This document shows, piece after piece, positions 20,988 to 31,939 of a stretch of 64,000 nt of DNA. The DNA is from Chenopodium formosanum. Taxonomy: Eukaryota > Streptophyta > Magnoliopsida > Caryophyllales > Amaranthaceae. Below the pieces are notes generated by a model. The model saw only the letters and a list, made by a program, of their open reading frames with translations, had not been told where the DNA came from and did not search any database. The position numbers were made by a program, and so were the translations under genes. The DNA is taken from NCBI GenBank assembly GCA_024500155.1, contig CM044858.1, forward strand, positions 5,518,001 to 5,582,000, given 5' to 3'. How positions within the stretch are numbered: position 1 is the stretch's first letter; the number at the start of each line of letters is the position of its first letter.

Positions 20988-23900
20988 ATGGTTTATCTCA
21001 ATACTTTAGACAACAAAACCCTAGTTCTTCATGTAAACCCTAATTCAACTACTTTAGGAAATCTTCACCAGACTATTTTTGATAGATTAGGCCTCCCAAT
21101 TGAACGACAATGTTTGTTATCATCATCGAAAAGATTAATTGGGGATTTTGATTGTTTAATTGCTGATTTGGGTGTTGGATTGAATTCAACTTTATCCTTG
21201 TATATCCCTTTTTGTGGAGGTATGCAAGCTCCTGTGCAATCAAAGAGTAATCTTGATTTTATGTATTTGAAACCCCCATCAAATTATGTTGCTGGGTTGG
21301 GTCGTGGAGCTACCGGGTTTACGACCCGGTCTGATATTGGGCCTTCTAGACCGGTTATGGATATGCCTGACCGGTCTGCTGCTCCGATTGGGAGTGTGGC
21401 GGTTCCGGATATGGGGCAGGGGCGGGGGCGGGGACGAGGGCAGGTTCCGGTGCAGGGGCAGGGGAGGGGGAAGGGAGCTGATGAAGAGGGTGATGAGGAG
21501 GAAGGGGAGGATAAAGGGTATGATGAGAATCAGAATTTTGATGAATTTGAGGGGAATGATGTTGGTTTGTTTGCCTCGGCAGAGTATGATGAGGATGATA
21601 AGGAGGCGGATGCAGTGTGGGAGGCCATTGATAAGAGGATGGATTCAAGGAGGAAGGATAGGAGGGAGGCTAGGTTGAAGGAAGAGATTGAGAAGTATCG
21701 GGCTTCAAATCCTAAGATTACTGAGCAGTTTGCTGATTTGAAGAGGAAGTTGCATACTGTGACAGTGGAGGAGTGGGACAATCTTCCTGAGATTGGGGAT
21801 TATTCAATGAGGAATAAGAAGAAGAGGTTTGAGAGTTTTGTGCCTGTGCCTGATACACTTCTTGAGAAGGCTAGGCAGGAGAAAGAGCATGTTACGGCCC
21901 TTGATCCAAAGAGTAGGGGTGTTGGTGGGACAGAGACACCTTGGGCGCAGACCCCTGTTACGGATTTGACTGCTGTTGGTGAGGGTAGGGGTACGGTGTT
22001 ATCACTGAAGCTTGACAGGTTATCTGATTCTGTGTCAGGGCAGACGGTTGTTGATCCTAAAGGGTATTTGACTGATCTTAAAAGTATGAAGCTTACTAGT
22101 GATGCAGAGATATCAGATATTAAGAAGGCTAGGCTGCTATTAAAATCTGTCATACAAACCAATCCAAAGCATCCGCCTGGTTGGATAGCAGCTGCAAGGC
22201 TAGAGGAAGTTGCTGGCAAAATTAAAGAGGCTAGATTGTTAATTGAGAAGGGATGTGAGGAGTGTCCCAAGAACGAGGATGTTTGGCTGGAGGCCTGTCG
22301 TTTGGCAAACCCTGATGACGCCAAGGCTGTGATGGCTAGAGGAGTTAAAATGATTCCAAATTCTGTGAAGTTGTGGCTTCAGGCTGCTAAATTGGAGCAA
22401 GATCATGTACAAAAGAGTAGGGTGCTAAGGAAGGGGCTTGAACATATACCTGATTCTGTGAGGCTGTGGAAGGCAGTTATTGAGCTTGCTGATGAGGAGC
22501 AAGCTACCGTGTTGCTTTATAGGGCTGTGGAGTCCTGCCCCTTAAATGTGGATTTCTGGCTTGCTCTTGCTAGGCTGGAAACATATGATACGGCGAAGAA
22601 AGTGCTAAACAGGGCCAGGTTGAATCTCCCAAAAGAGTCAGCTATTTGGATTACTGCAGCAAAGTTGGAAGAAGCTAATGGTAATATTGCAATGGTTGAG
22701 AAGATCATAGACAGGGGTATCAGGACCCTACAAAGAGAGGGAGTTGTCATCAACAGAGAAGCTTGGATGAAAGAAGCTGAGGCTGCTGAGCGTGCTGGGT
22801 CTGTTGTCACCTGCCAAGCTATAATCAAACACACTGTTGGTGTTGGGATTGAGGAAGAAGATAGGAAGAGAACATGGGTAGCTGATGCTGAAGAATGCAA
22901 AAAGAGAGGGTCTGTTGAAACTGCAAGGGCTATATATGCTCATGCTATTTCTGTCTTCTTGACAAAGAAGAGTATATGGCTTCAAGCAGCACAACTGGAG
23001 AAGAGTCATGGAACTAAGGATTCTCTTGATGCCTTGTTACGGAGAGCAGTTACTTATGTGCCCCAAGCTGAAGTTCTTTGGCTTATGGGTGCTAAAGAAA
23101 AATGGATTGCTGGTGATGTGCCTGCTGCTCGAGCAATCCTCCAGGAAGCTTACGCGGCTATTCCCAACTCTGAGGAGATTTGGCTTGCTGCTTTCAAACT
23201 TGAATTTGAAAACCATGAACCCGAGAGGGCAAAAATACTCCTTGCTAAGGCCCGAGAAAGAGGCGGCAGTGAAAGAGTATGGATGAAATCCGCCATTGCT
23301 GAGAGAGAACTTGGTAATGTTGCAGAAGAGAAGAGGCTGCTTGATGAAGGCCTGCAACGCTTCCCATCATTCTTCAAGTTGTGGTTGATGCTTGGACAGC
23401 TTCATGAACGGTTTGGAGAGCTAGAGAAGGCTAAAGAAGCTTATGTATCTGGTCATAAGAACTGCCCACAATGTATTCCTCTATGGCTTTCACTTGCAAA
23501 ACTTGAAGAAAAGATGACTGGACTGAGCAAAGCTCGAGCAGTTCTAACTATGGCTAGGAAAAGGAATCCTCATAGCCCTGAGCTGTGGCTTGCTGCTGTT
23601 AGGGCTGAACTTAGGCACGGCAACAAGAAAGAAGCTGATAACTTATTGGCAAAGGCTCTACAAGAATGTCCAAACAGTGGTATATTATGGGCAATTCAAA
23701 TTGAGATGGCTCCTCGTCCTCAACGTAAAGCGAAGAGTTCAGATGCCCTTACTAAGTGTGACCAGGATCCCAATGTCTTTGCTGCTGTAGCCAAGCTGTT
23801 TTGGCATGACCGGAAGGTGGACAAGGCAAGGAGCTGGTTCAACAGGGCAGTAACACTTGCTCCAGATGTTGGGGATTTCTGGGCTTTGTATTACAAATTT

Positions 23901-24098
23901 GAACTTCAGCATGGAACTGAGGACTTGCAGAAGGATGTGCTGAAACGTTGTGTTGCTGCAGAGCCTAAGCATGGTGAGAAATGGCAATCTATTTCAAAAG
24001 CAATTGAGAATGCTCATCAGCCTACTGAAGCAATTTTAAAGAAACTTGTTATTGCTCTTGGGAAGGAAGAAAAGGCTGCTGGAAACGAACAAGTCTGA
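20988..24098 (+). CDS. STA1: Pre-mRNA-processing factor 6, STABILIZED1-like
   Basis: Intronless, 1036 residues, close to the roughly 1,030 of Arabidopsis STA1. The product is the PRP6 component of the U4/U6.U5 tri-snRNP, which bridges U5 and U4/U6 in the spliceosome; Arabidopsis STA1 is also needed for cold and heat tolerance. Residues 1-78 are a ubiquitin-like domain (MVYLNTLDNKTLVLHVNP..LSLYIPFCGG), specific to plant PRP6. Residues ~85-260 are the PRP1/PRP6 N-terminal domain: PPSNYVAGLGRGATGFTTRS, a GRGRGRGQ stretch, an acidic run (DEEGDEEEGEDKG), then FDEFEGNDVGLFASAEYDEDDKEAD and RRKDRREARLKEEIEKYR. From about 370 to the end are HAT/TPR-like helical repeats with the recurrent W-x-x-A/L-A-x-L-E pattern (GWIAAARLEE, LWLQAAKLEQ, IWLAAFKLEFE). 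Clean start; the stop is followed by a duplicated 3' end. Confidence 0.97.
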   Translation: MVYLNTLDNKTLVLHVNPNSTTLGNLHQTIFDRLGLPIERQCLLSSSKRLIGDFDCLIADLGVGLNSTLSLYIPFCGGMQAPVQSKSNLDFMYLKPPSNYVAGLGRGATGFTTRSDIGPSRPVMDMPDRSAAPIGSVAVPDMGQGRGRGRGQVPVQGQGRGKGADEEGDEEEGEDKGYDENQNFDEFEGNDVGLFASAEYDEDDKEADAVWEAIDKRMDSRRKDRREARLKEEIEKYRASNPKITEQFADLKRKLHTVTVEEWDNLPEIGDYSMRNKKKRFESFVPVPDTLLEKARQEKEHVTALDPKSRGVGGTETPWAQTPVTDLTAVGEGRGTVLSLKLDRLSDSVSGQTVVDPKGYLTDLKSMKLTSDAEISDIKKARLLLKSVIQTNPKHPPGWIAAARLEEVAGKIKEARLLIEKGCEECPKNEDVWLEACRLANPDDAKAVMARGVKMIPNSVKLWLQAAKLEQDHVQKSRVLRKGLEHIPDSVRLWKAVIELADEEQATVLLYRAVESCPLNVDFWLALARLETYDTAKKVLNRARLNLPKESAIWITAAKLEEANGNIAMVEKIIDRGIRTLQREGVVINREAWMKEAEAAERAGSVVTCQAIIKHTVGVGIEEEDRKRTWVADAEECKKRGSVETARAIYAHAISVFLTKKSIWLQAAQLEKSHGTKDSLDALLRRAVTYVPQAEVLWLMGAKEKWIAGDVPAARAILQEAYAAIPNSEEIWLAAFKLEFENHEPERAKILLAKARERGGSERVWMKSAIAERELGNVAEEKRLLDEGLQRFPSFFKLWLMLGQLHERFGELEKAKEAYVSGHKNCPQCIPLWLSLAKLEEKMTGLSKARAVLTMARKRNPHSPELWLAAVRAELRHGNKKEADNLLAKALQECPNSGILWAIQIEMAPRPQRKAKSSDALTKCDQDPNVFAAVAKLFWHDRKVDKARSWFNRAVTLAPDVGDFWALYYKFELQHGTEDLQKDVLKRCVAAEPKHGEKWQSISKAIENAHQPTEAILKKLVIALGKEEKAAGNEQV

Positions 24099-24785
24099 TT
24101 TTGTTTATTTACATTGCTGATTCTAGTGCTTATACATGCACTCTAGAATTATTCTGATCATGCGTTTTGTGAAATCTCAATGTATTTTGACTTGCACATT
24201 ATCATTTAGCTTTACAATTTTGTGTGTTTCTAACTGTTTTGGATGTTACTTCATCCTTACAGCATTATAGTTGTATAATTGCTAAATTTTATGACATCTA
24301 ATATTATCCTCTGCTATGCAAGGCAGTTTAGCTTCAGGTACTTAGTGATCACAGTCGTAGCTGCTGTTCTGGTTGAAGTATTGATGAATTAGATGCTTAT
24401 CAATGCCAAGAAGATGGAAGCTCTTGGGAAGGAAGAAAAGGCTGATGGAAACAAACAAGTCTGATTTTGTTTGTTCACATTGCTGATTCTCGTGCTTATA
24501 CCTGCGCTCTAGAATTTATTCTGATCATGCTTTCTGTGAATTCTCAATGTATTTTGACTTGCACATTATTGTTTAGCTTTACAATTTTGTATGTTTCTAA
24601 CCGTTTTGGATGTTACTTCATCCTTACAGCATTATAGTTGTATAATTGCTTAATTTTATGACAGCTAATGTTATCCTATATGCAAGACAGAGTTTAGCTT
24701 CGAGTGCTTAGTGATCACAGTCATATCTGCAGTACTTGTTGAAGTACTGATGAATTTGATGCATATCAATGTTAACATGATGGAA
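24054..24785 (+). repeat. 366-bp tandem duplication of the STA1 3' end
   Basis: Unit 1 (24054-24419) begins at GCTCTTGGGAAGGAAGAAAA in the last codons of STA1 and runs through the stop and 3' UTR. Unit 2 (24420-24785) repeats the same text, including GGCTGATGGAAACAAACAAG and a stop, then TTTTGACTTGCACATTAT, CATCCTTACAGCATTATAG and GTGATCACAGTCAT. The copies differ by scattered substitutions and small indels. The second partial coding end is out of use because it lies after the real stop codon. Confidence 0.92.
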
Positions 24786-25514
24786 TATGACTTCTGAAGA
24801 TGTAGAATTTCAGAATTTTTTTTTTTAGCTACAGCCAAGATTGGGACACTCCAGATTCACATAAGCATTTATGCATTTTCCCATGAATAAAGAGTAAAAA
24901 ATAGCATCATGCATTCATGCATGTCAGGATAAAGTTGAACAAGCATTTTATGTCCAAAATGATTTCCACAGAAATTTAACTCCATGAAAGGGTGGCAAAA
25001 TAGCCAAATTGTAATGATTTTCAACATCTTACTGCTTTGGTGAGCATAACCAAGTTCTCATTTTAGTTACATTCAAACATCTAAAAGTGCAAATTATTCT
25101 ATTCACACAGTAAACACCAAAATTCCTATATCATGTTCTCAAATCACAGCATATACTCAGAAATTACAAGACAATTCTCGTTTCATGCCATTTTGCTTGG
25201 TTTCCATGGCTGCATTACCCCTCTTCTCGAGAACCCATCAGGACTTGCTGAGCCTTCAAGAACTTCTCATAACTGCTCCTTGTAGATACATAATATGGTT
25301 AAACAATGTCGTCAGCAGGCATACCTATCATAATATATTAGAGATTTAGAGATCTTCAACCTCCTCAAAAGCAGTAATAACCACATTGAGGGTCTTCCTC
25401 AGTCAAAAACCTCAACATGAGAACTAGACTTGCAGCAAAAAAACTCTCTGTTTGCTTCTGACCAACAAAGTCAGCACATTATTTCTCAGTTAAACATGTA
25501 AACTATTATAGTGG
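24786..25514. other. Convergent intergenic region STA1/SWIM gene
   Basis: No coding exon found. It presumably contains the 3' UTRs of both genes, which converge here. Nothing else distinctive. Confidence 0.5.
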
Positions 25515-28500
25515 TCATATCTCTTTCCTCATTTCCTCTTTATCTGTGGTTTTCCGTTTCTTTGCTGGATGACGCCCGACTGTTTTTGACCTCTTATAGA
25601 ACTTTAGAACAGTGTTGTCATCGATAGAATCGACTGTTCCAGCAACTTTGTCCCCGCAATCTTCATAATCATGATTGATAACTGAACACAGATCTTGGGA
25701 CTCTTTAGAGAGAGGGATATCTATAGATAGAGACTCTTCCATCATGTCATCTGGATCAACTTGATCTGAGGTATCAAAATCTTTGGAAGCTTCATCATCC
25801 ATCAGACCACGGGAATCTGACAGAAGAGTTTTGTCCTCGTTTACCGACAGAATATCAGCCGGAAGAACTCCATGCATAGCAAATAAACCAGAAGGTGAGA
25901 TACATATAGACGAAGGGTCAATCTCCATTTCATCGTGAAATGCACCATCATTACATGACCCTTTTTCAACAGACCCTTTGCTTAGCAACCTACTATTAGC
26001 ATTGCTTAAATCCCCACTCTGACCTTGTTGTCCAACAGTCAAACTAATATTATTATCCGAAGACACTGCAAATCCTGCTTGCTTCTCAATCTCATTGATG
26101 TTTCTCTCACTGCTGTCAAAATCTGCTAAAGCATTTAGCTGTGTCTGTAGAAAAGCCGATAGAGAAACAGCATGATCACGAATCAAGGAATCATGAGGCG
26201 TACAACACAGCACTTTGATCAATGCCTGCTTGTATTGGTACAAACTGAGAGAAGGTACTGAAGACTTTTTTTTACGACATAACCAGCTAACCTTGCAAAC
26301 ATGCTCGCGCAAATGACCACTTTCCGACACAGAGCAATCACAAATTGAAAATTCAGAACCTGGGTTTGATACCAGATACATTTTGTCTTGATCTTGTTGG
26401 TCTATGACTTTGGCAAATTGACCTACTAAAATAACATCAGAGTCTGGGATCATCAATGAATTGCGCCAAGATGTTAACCCATCCATCCACTCATCTCTCC
26501 AATATCGGGCAAAATCATGCTTTGCTGGACACTCATCAAGCCAAAGGTAAGAATGTACTTGGGTGGTCAGTTTATCTACCAACCAATCTAAACGTTGATA
26601 TGCACTGTGATCTATCTCATTTAATACTCTAACATTCATCTGACGATGATAAAACTCAATCGCTGCACTCATCTCCTGGCTGGCAAGGGGAAGGGTTTGT
26701 AAACTAGTAGCCCAAAACCCTGGAAGGTGGAAAACCATTGTTAAGGAAGCAGGTAAAAGCACTCATAAGTCACAACAAGAGAATGAGAGACAAGAAAAAA
26801 TACATTCTTGAGCAAGGTTAAACTCAGCTAGGCAATCAGCACAAGTATACTAAACAAAATACAGTAGACAAACATATAAAGAATGATGCCACCTAGCCCT
26901 CACATTTCTCTAAAGTTGAATACTTAAATTATACACTAGAAAGTTCTTGACTAACCAATTCTGGAGTACCACACAGCCTTGAAGTATTCCATAAACTCAG
27001 TATTACTCGTATAATCCTCCATGAAACCATCAAACAAAGTCACATCTCCTTGTCCAGTGCAGATCTCTGAAATAACCTGCCCAAGCCGTTGTGCTATTTG
27101 AACTCGCATTTCAGTTTGAGAACATCTCTTCATTAGGGCTTTATGCAATGCATGACGGATACGCCACGTAGATATCAACACAGAGCACTCAAATATATCC
27201 CTGAGCAAATCACCATATGTATGAGCAAGATGCACACTTCATCGTATCAACTGATAACACTACCTAGAAGCAATACTTTAAGCATCATAGTAAAAGCCAG
27301 CTTTTGTGGTCCTTCAGTGAAATTTTTTGTTTCCCAAGATAGTCAATACTTTTCAAATGGTCTCATTTTAAGAATTCCCAGTTTTCTTTTTTTAACAAAA
27401 AAACTTTATTTATTATTAAGTACGGCAATGCCCATAGCCGCACCCAAATAGAAAAGTGCTTCAGAACTAATCCAAAATTCAATTGGTATAGCACTACAGG
27501 TAGTGCCATTTGGGGAGGGGGGCCAAGGCCTCAATTAAATTGCAGACCAGTTGAATTAAAAATTTAACTCAGTAACATCAGACAAGATGTTGGTGCCATT
27601 CCAGAATTAAAAACTTTTACTGATAATGCACCCAATATTTCAGAGGTTGATAAGAGAGATGTGGGACTTCTTTACACTGTGTTTGGAGTTTGGACTGAGA
27701 GAGGGGAAGGGGTGGGAGGGAAGGGGAGGGAAGAATGATGAGTTTTCCATCCAAATCTTTCCATTGTTGATTAATCCCTCCGTTTCTCTCCCCTCTAATT
27801 CCCTTCATTTTCAATCCAAATGAAAGACATCCATCCCTTCATGGCTCCATTTCCCCTCTCTTCCTTTCCCTCCATATCCTTCAATCCAAACAAATTGTTG
27901 GTCTACTAGAAAACATGTAGTTATGGTCTATAATACAAGGAAGAATCAATTGTGCTCAATGTTTCATAATATAATTTAATGTGCTCTGCATCAAGTCAAA
28001 TGCTAAGTTGTCCGACAAGTGAACACCCCACTCCCACCCCTTCTCAGCAAAAAAGTAAAATAAAATAATAATAAGAATTTGAAGCAAGGATCTATTTAAT
28101 GAAAAAGGTGAGATAATTATTTTACTGTTGCTCTCTGACACTTCATAAATCACAGCAATTACCAGTAAATAACATTATAAGACAAGGTTGACATATCAGC
28201 CAGGTCCAGAATGGTTTTTTAGATCCAAAAGAAATACCTGATCGCCTCAGTATCAGTTAAAGGATCATCAATAACAAATCCAGCTAACTTCCATGCAGGA
28301 TCTTTTGTTAAAACCCTGTTGTGTAGAGCCCTCATCCACTTGAATGCATCTCTGCTTGTAAACCTTGGAGAGATTACCCAAGCTATTGGAATAGCCTTGT
28401 TCTCTGAATTGAACACAAGAAGGCTGTGAACCGGATACTACATAAACCAACAGAGTCACTAGAAGGGTAATCATAATCAGTTTAAAATTGTATGGATACA

Positions 28501-30050
28501 TTGAATAAGAAATAGGGAATAGCAACAAAGAAAACAGAACAAACCTTAAATTTGTTGGTTCCAAATCTTGAGTCAGAAGCTAGAAGACCACGATTGCCAA
28601 ATCGTATCATTTGCTGCAACTGCCACTCAGTTTGAATTCCAACTGTGAATGGTTCAGACTCTGAAAAGTCCTGATAAAAGAAATTGCATGTCGGATGATT
28701 TTCTACCCACAGACTAAGGCTAACAGCATCATCAGCATCTAGCTCATACTTGTATCGCCTTATTCGTTTTTCTTGTCTTCTTACATACCTATGCGTTAGA
28801 AGATCATCACGATTGAAAGGACCCCCTTGTTTCTCTACTGATTCATTGTGTCTCTGCATAATGGTTTCCACAGGTACACCAACATATAACAGGGAGTGAA
28901 CACGCAGACGAAGATCATCAGAGATGTATGGAGCATACATAGCACGAGTTCCAGCTGCTTTCTTATCTTGTGGACCATGACAGGGTAATCCACTCTTGTC
29001 AACATGTTTATCCTGATTATATATGATAAGTGCAACGGAAGGCCGAGCAATGAGGCGTTTCACGATGAAGTGACAGGTGCAACCCCTTTTTGTACCTGGA
29101 CGTCCAGCAGATTTCTTTTTTGGGATATAAGTGTTCCTACTTGGCCGTACAATTCCACCTTTTCTATGGTCATCTGGCCCAAAGGAACACCAGTACCTAT
29201 AGGGTGAAAAGGTCATAATGAAGTCAGAATTAGAAGAATGTATGATTGGATAAATGAAACATTCCTACAAGGCTACAAGCATGATAAAAACTTATGGTGA
29301 ATATTTTGGCTCCAAATTGTTGCAACTTTGGTGAAATAATTCAATTTTTACTGTACACTACTAATCAAATCTAACTTGATTTTTTTGTCACCACATTTGA
29401 AATTAAAAGAAGGTTAACCCAATTAAAGAATCCCTTTGTTCAAGTATTTAATTAAAGCCTATAAGAAATAAAACTGAAAGTAAAATGTGAAGCCTTATAA
29501 GAAAGAGATCCCTCTAGCAGTATGGCAATATGTAGTCCATGAGTCAACAATAAAATACAAAATATGAAATGTTTAATCTAATATGACTTCCTAATGTAAG
29601 ACTTGAATTTCGAAATGCAAAACCAACAATAGCATACAAAATTTGAAATGAATAGAGATAGATTAATTTAACTTCCAAATGTGAGATTCAAATGTAAACG
29701 ATATAGCAACAAATAATGTTAATGCTCAAGGAATGAAGAAAAGTAAACCATATAAAGAACAAGGAAAGTGAAACTCACAAGATATACTCAAGCACCCCAT
29801 CAACCTTCACTTTGTACGACGCCTTTGCACTTCTATGCCTCCTAGCCTCAACATGAAATCCAGTCGGGCAATCTTTGTTCGATGATTCACCCCTAATAAA
29901 ATCATCTACCCTAGCAAACGGTATAAGAGCAACCCTATCTATATTATCTCGCCACCCTTCAACCTTCGACCAAACTATATCCGAAGCACTAAACTCCAAT
30001 GTTGGAGGACTCTGCACTGGAAGATTTAAAATCTCATCCCATCTAGCCAT
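25515..30050 (-). CDS. Domesticated MULE-transposase protein with SWIM-like motif
   Basis: Exons (minus): 29779-30050, 28545-29196, 28238-28437, 26956-27200, 25515-26719. They total 857 codons with all junctions in phase. The ATG (MARWDEILNL) lies directly after an acceptor CTGCAG, with a 5'-UTR intron at 30051-30616. The order matches plant single-copy SWIM proteins such as the Arabidopsis At1g60560 type: a plant-conserved N-terminus, a Cys/His and basic block (GTKRGCTCHFIVKRLIARPS), a MULE transposase-like core (LLASDSRFGTNKFKYPVHSL with the first acidic residue, later AGFVIDDPLTDTEAIR), then a SWIM region with CDC at 583-585. At the place of the canonical second Cys the residue is Arg594 (LREHV), followed by His596. 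The acidic tail ends in a basic NLS-like RHPAKKRKTTDKE. Likely nuclear; not an active transposon, having host-type introns and no inverted ends. Molecular role unknown. Confidence 0.88.
27680..27892. mobile_element. Foldback MITE-like repeat, copy 1 (213 bp)
   Basis: Lies in an intron of the SWIM gene. Starts TGTTTGGAGTTTGGACTGAG and ends CCTTCAATCCAAACA, imperfect inverted repeats with GGAGGGAAGG/CCTTTCCCTCC arms. A second copy with shared words (GATGAGTTTTCC, CCATTGTT, TTTCTCTCCCCTC) is at 35296-35570 in an NFS2 intron. Family and target duplication could not be fixed. Confidence 0.65.
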
Positions 30051-30215
30051 CTGCAGCAAATACATCACTAATCAGATAATATCTCCGTAATCAATACCTA
30101 CATGCCCTCCCTACAAAAAGGGGCACCTTCCTCCTCTTATCCGAGCCCAAATTGGAATAGACTCAAGCTCAAACCTCACTATAGCCTCAAAATTTCCCGA
30201 CTCGAGTCGTGGGTT

Positions 30216-30390
30216 TGATTAGGCTCGAAAATTGCAACACAATAGCAATCAAAATCAACTTAATCATCAAATTAGGCTCGAAAATTGCAACACAACAGCA
30301 ATCAAAATTACCTTAATCATCAAATTAGGCTCGAAAATTGCAACACAATACCAATCAAAGTTCACTTAATCATCAAATTAGGCTATAAAG
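30216..30390. repeat. 53-bp tandem repeat in 5'-UTR intron
   Basis: The phrase ATTAGGCTCGAAAATTGCAA occurs at 53-bp steps (about 30217, 30270, 30323) with a partial fourth at ~30376. Units share CAATCAAA and CTTAATCATCAA. Lies in the 5'-UTR intron of the SWIM gene. Confidence 0.85.
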
Positions 30391-30616
30391 TTCCATAATT
30401 TTTTTTTTCTCTTTTAAGAATATCAACTTAAATTGCACATAACAGAATTCAAGCAACAAAACTGCTCCTTATATGCTTTCATAAGTTGAGTAATTATAAA
30501 CAAAAAGTTCAATAATCCATCTTAGAAGAACCCTAAGTTGATTATACTAATAATTAAATTAACAATAGCATGAATTTAAAACTTTGAAATTTATATTTGA
30601 TTGAAATAAAAATTAC

Positions 30617-30706
30617 CTGAGAAGGCGGTTGAATGGAGGAGAGAGAAAACTGAGAAGGTGCTTTAATGGAGGAGAGAGAAAGCTGAAAAGGCGCTTCAAT
30701 GGAGGA
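30617..30706 (-). repeat. 33-bp tandem repeat in the SWIM-gene leader
   Basis: Three units starting at 30617, 30650 and 30683 (plus strand CTGAGAAGGCGGTTGAATGG, CTGAGAAGGTGCTTTAATGG, CTGAAAAGGCGCTTCAATGG). They form the end of the inferred 5'-UTR exon, whose donor is CAG|GTAATT at 30617/30616. On the transcribed strand each unit contains TCTCTCTCCTCCATT and a TTCTCAG- or TTTTCAG-like word. Confidence 0.75.
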
Positions 30707-30835
30707 CTGTGTCACTGTAAGTAGGCGTAAAAACGAAAAGAGTATACTGAAATGGTGGATAGGTTAGGTAATACGAAATTACGAAGTAGTTAATGAATGC
30801 TGCGAAAAAAGGATTAAAAAAAAAAAAAGGAAAAT

Positions 30836-30919
30836 GGGGTGAGAGAGGCTCGAACTCTCGACCTCAGGATTACTCAGAAGCTATGAGACCTACGCGCTAG
30901 CCAACTGCGCCACCACCCC
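30836..30919 (-). tRNA. tRNA-Met (CAT), elongator, intron-containing
   Basis: 84 nt on the minus strand. Acceptor GGGGTGG pairs with TCACCCC (one G-U). The D arm is GCGC..GCGC, the anticodon loop region has CTCATA, and the T arm is GAGAG-TTCGAGC-CTCTC. Between anticodon and 3' stem lies an ~11-nt insert (GCTTCTGAGTA) one base 3' of the anticodon, where plant elongator tRNA-Met genes carry an intron. The internal A box (TGGCGCAGTTGGC) and B box (GGTTCGAGxC type, here AGTTCGAGCCT) are intact. Directly downstream is a T-run usable as a Pol III terminator (30831-30834 and beyond). No CCA is encoded. Sits between the SWIM gene leader and the NFS2 3' end. Confidence 0.95.
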
Positions 30920-31360
30920 TTTCTTGTGTTTACGTAAAAGTTCTTGTTATACAAACCAGAAAACTACAGTAAACCAGTTGTTAAAATTGAAATTGTTTGT
31001 ACAGTATAGGTCTAATTTGGGTTCATAAATCGGGTTCGGGTTAGATTTCGAGTTGTGTTAAAAAATACTATAACTTAATGTTATTATAAATGATATTTGG
31101 ATCAAATCAGGATGGTTTTGGGTTCGGTTTTCTCTTAGTAGCTTCGGGTCGGACTAATAAAATCTATGATCTAATTTAAAAGTACGAGATGCATGCATCA
31201 AATGACTATATGGTCAACAATTATTTAGTTCATTCCTTAAAGTTTGTCCTATCTTACATTAGGTGCGTCTCAAAAAGATTATCTTGTTTTCTTTCTACGG
31301 TCTCCATTTAATGTATTTTCCACCTTACTATCTCACTTTAACGTCGTTTTCCACCTACCA

Positions 31361-31399
<39 letters not shown>

Positions 31400-31939
31400 T
31401 TGATGCTCCGTAGGATAGCTGAAAAAACAAAGTTTAGTTACTACGTCCGTTTTATATTAGTTGCAACTTTGAAATATTTTATATCTCACAAATAATACCC
31501 CAAAGTTACAACTAATATGAAACGGAGGTAGTACTATAATTGTATTAGAATAGTTTCCTAGTTCATATATCATCGACCACTTATTCCTAATTCGCATGTA
31601 CTCCGTATGTTGGAAGAATTTTTCGGTTGTAAGTCCTTACATAACATTCCGAAAATCCTGGAATCCCGAGCAACCAAACTTAGCGCTGATTTTGCAAAAC
31701 AAACCTTCGGAAAAGAAAGACCAAGTAGTGCCACAAATATATAGCAGGACCTCAGTATTTAGAAGAAATATACATTAGCTAATCACATCTTCACCCACGA
31801 GATCTTATTCAACAATCTTATAATTACTCAAAACCATTATAAAATATGTGTTGAATGTTAAAAATGATAAAATCACACCAAATGTACAAAATGATCAAAC
31901 AACCATCTAAACAGACAACATGCTTGAACAGAAATGCTT
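30920..31939. other. Intergenic region tRNA-NFS2
   Basis: No gene seen. Contains a poly-A run (31361-31397), the MITE at 31441-31531 and the probable NFS2 3' UTR. Confidence 0.5.
31441..31531. mobile_element. Stowaway-like MITE, 91 bp
   Basis: CTACGTCCGTTTTATATTAG at the left pairs with CTAATATGAAACGGAGGTAG at the right; TA on both sides (31439-31440 and 31532-31533). Same length and interior (GATATAAAATATT in reverse orientation) as 20699-20789 and 46343-46433. Confidence 0.85.

Noticed and set aside
21286..23987. Many alternative-frame ORFs across STA1
   Set aside because: All are shadows of the single long STA1 frame, which has the conserved protein.
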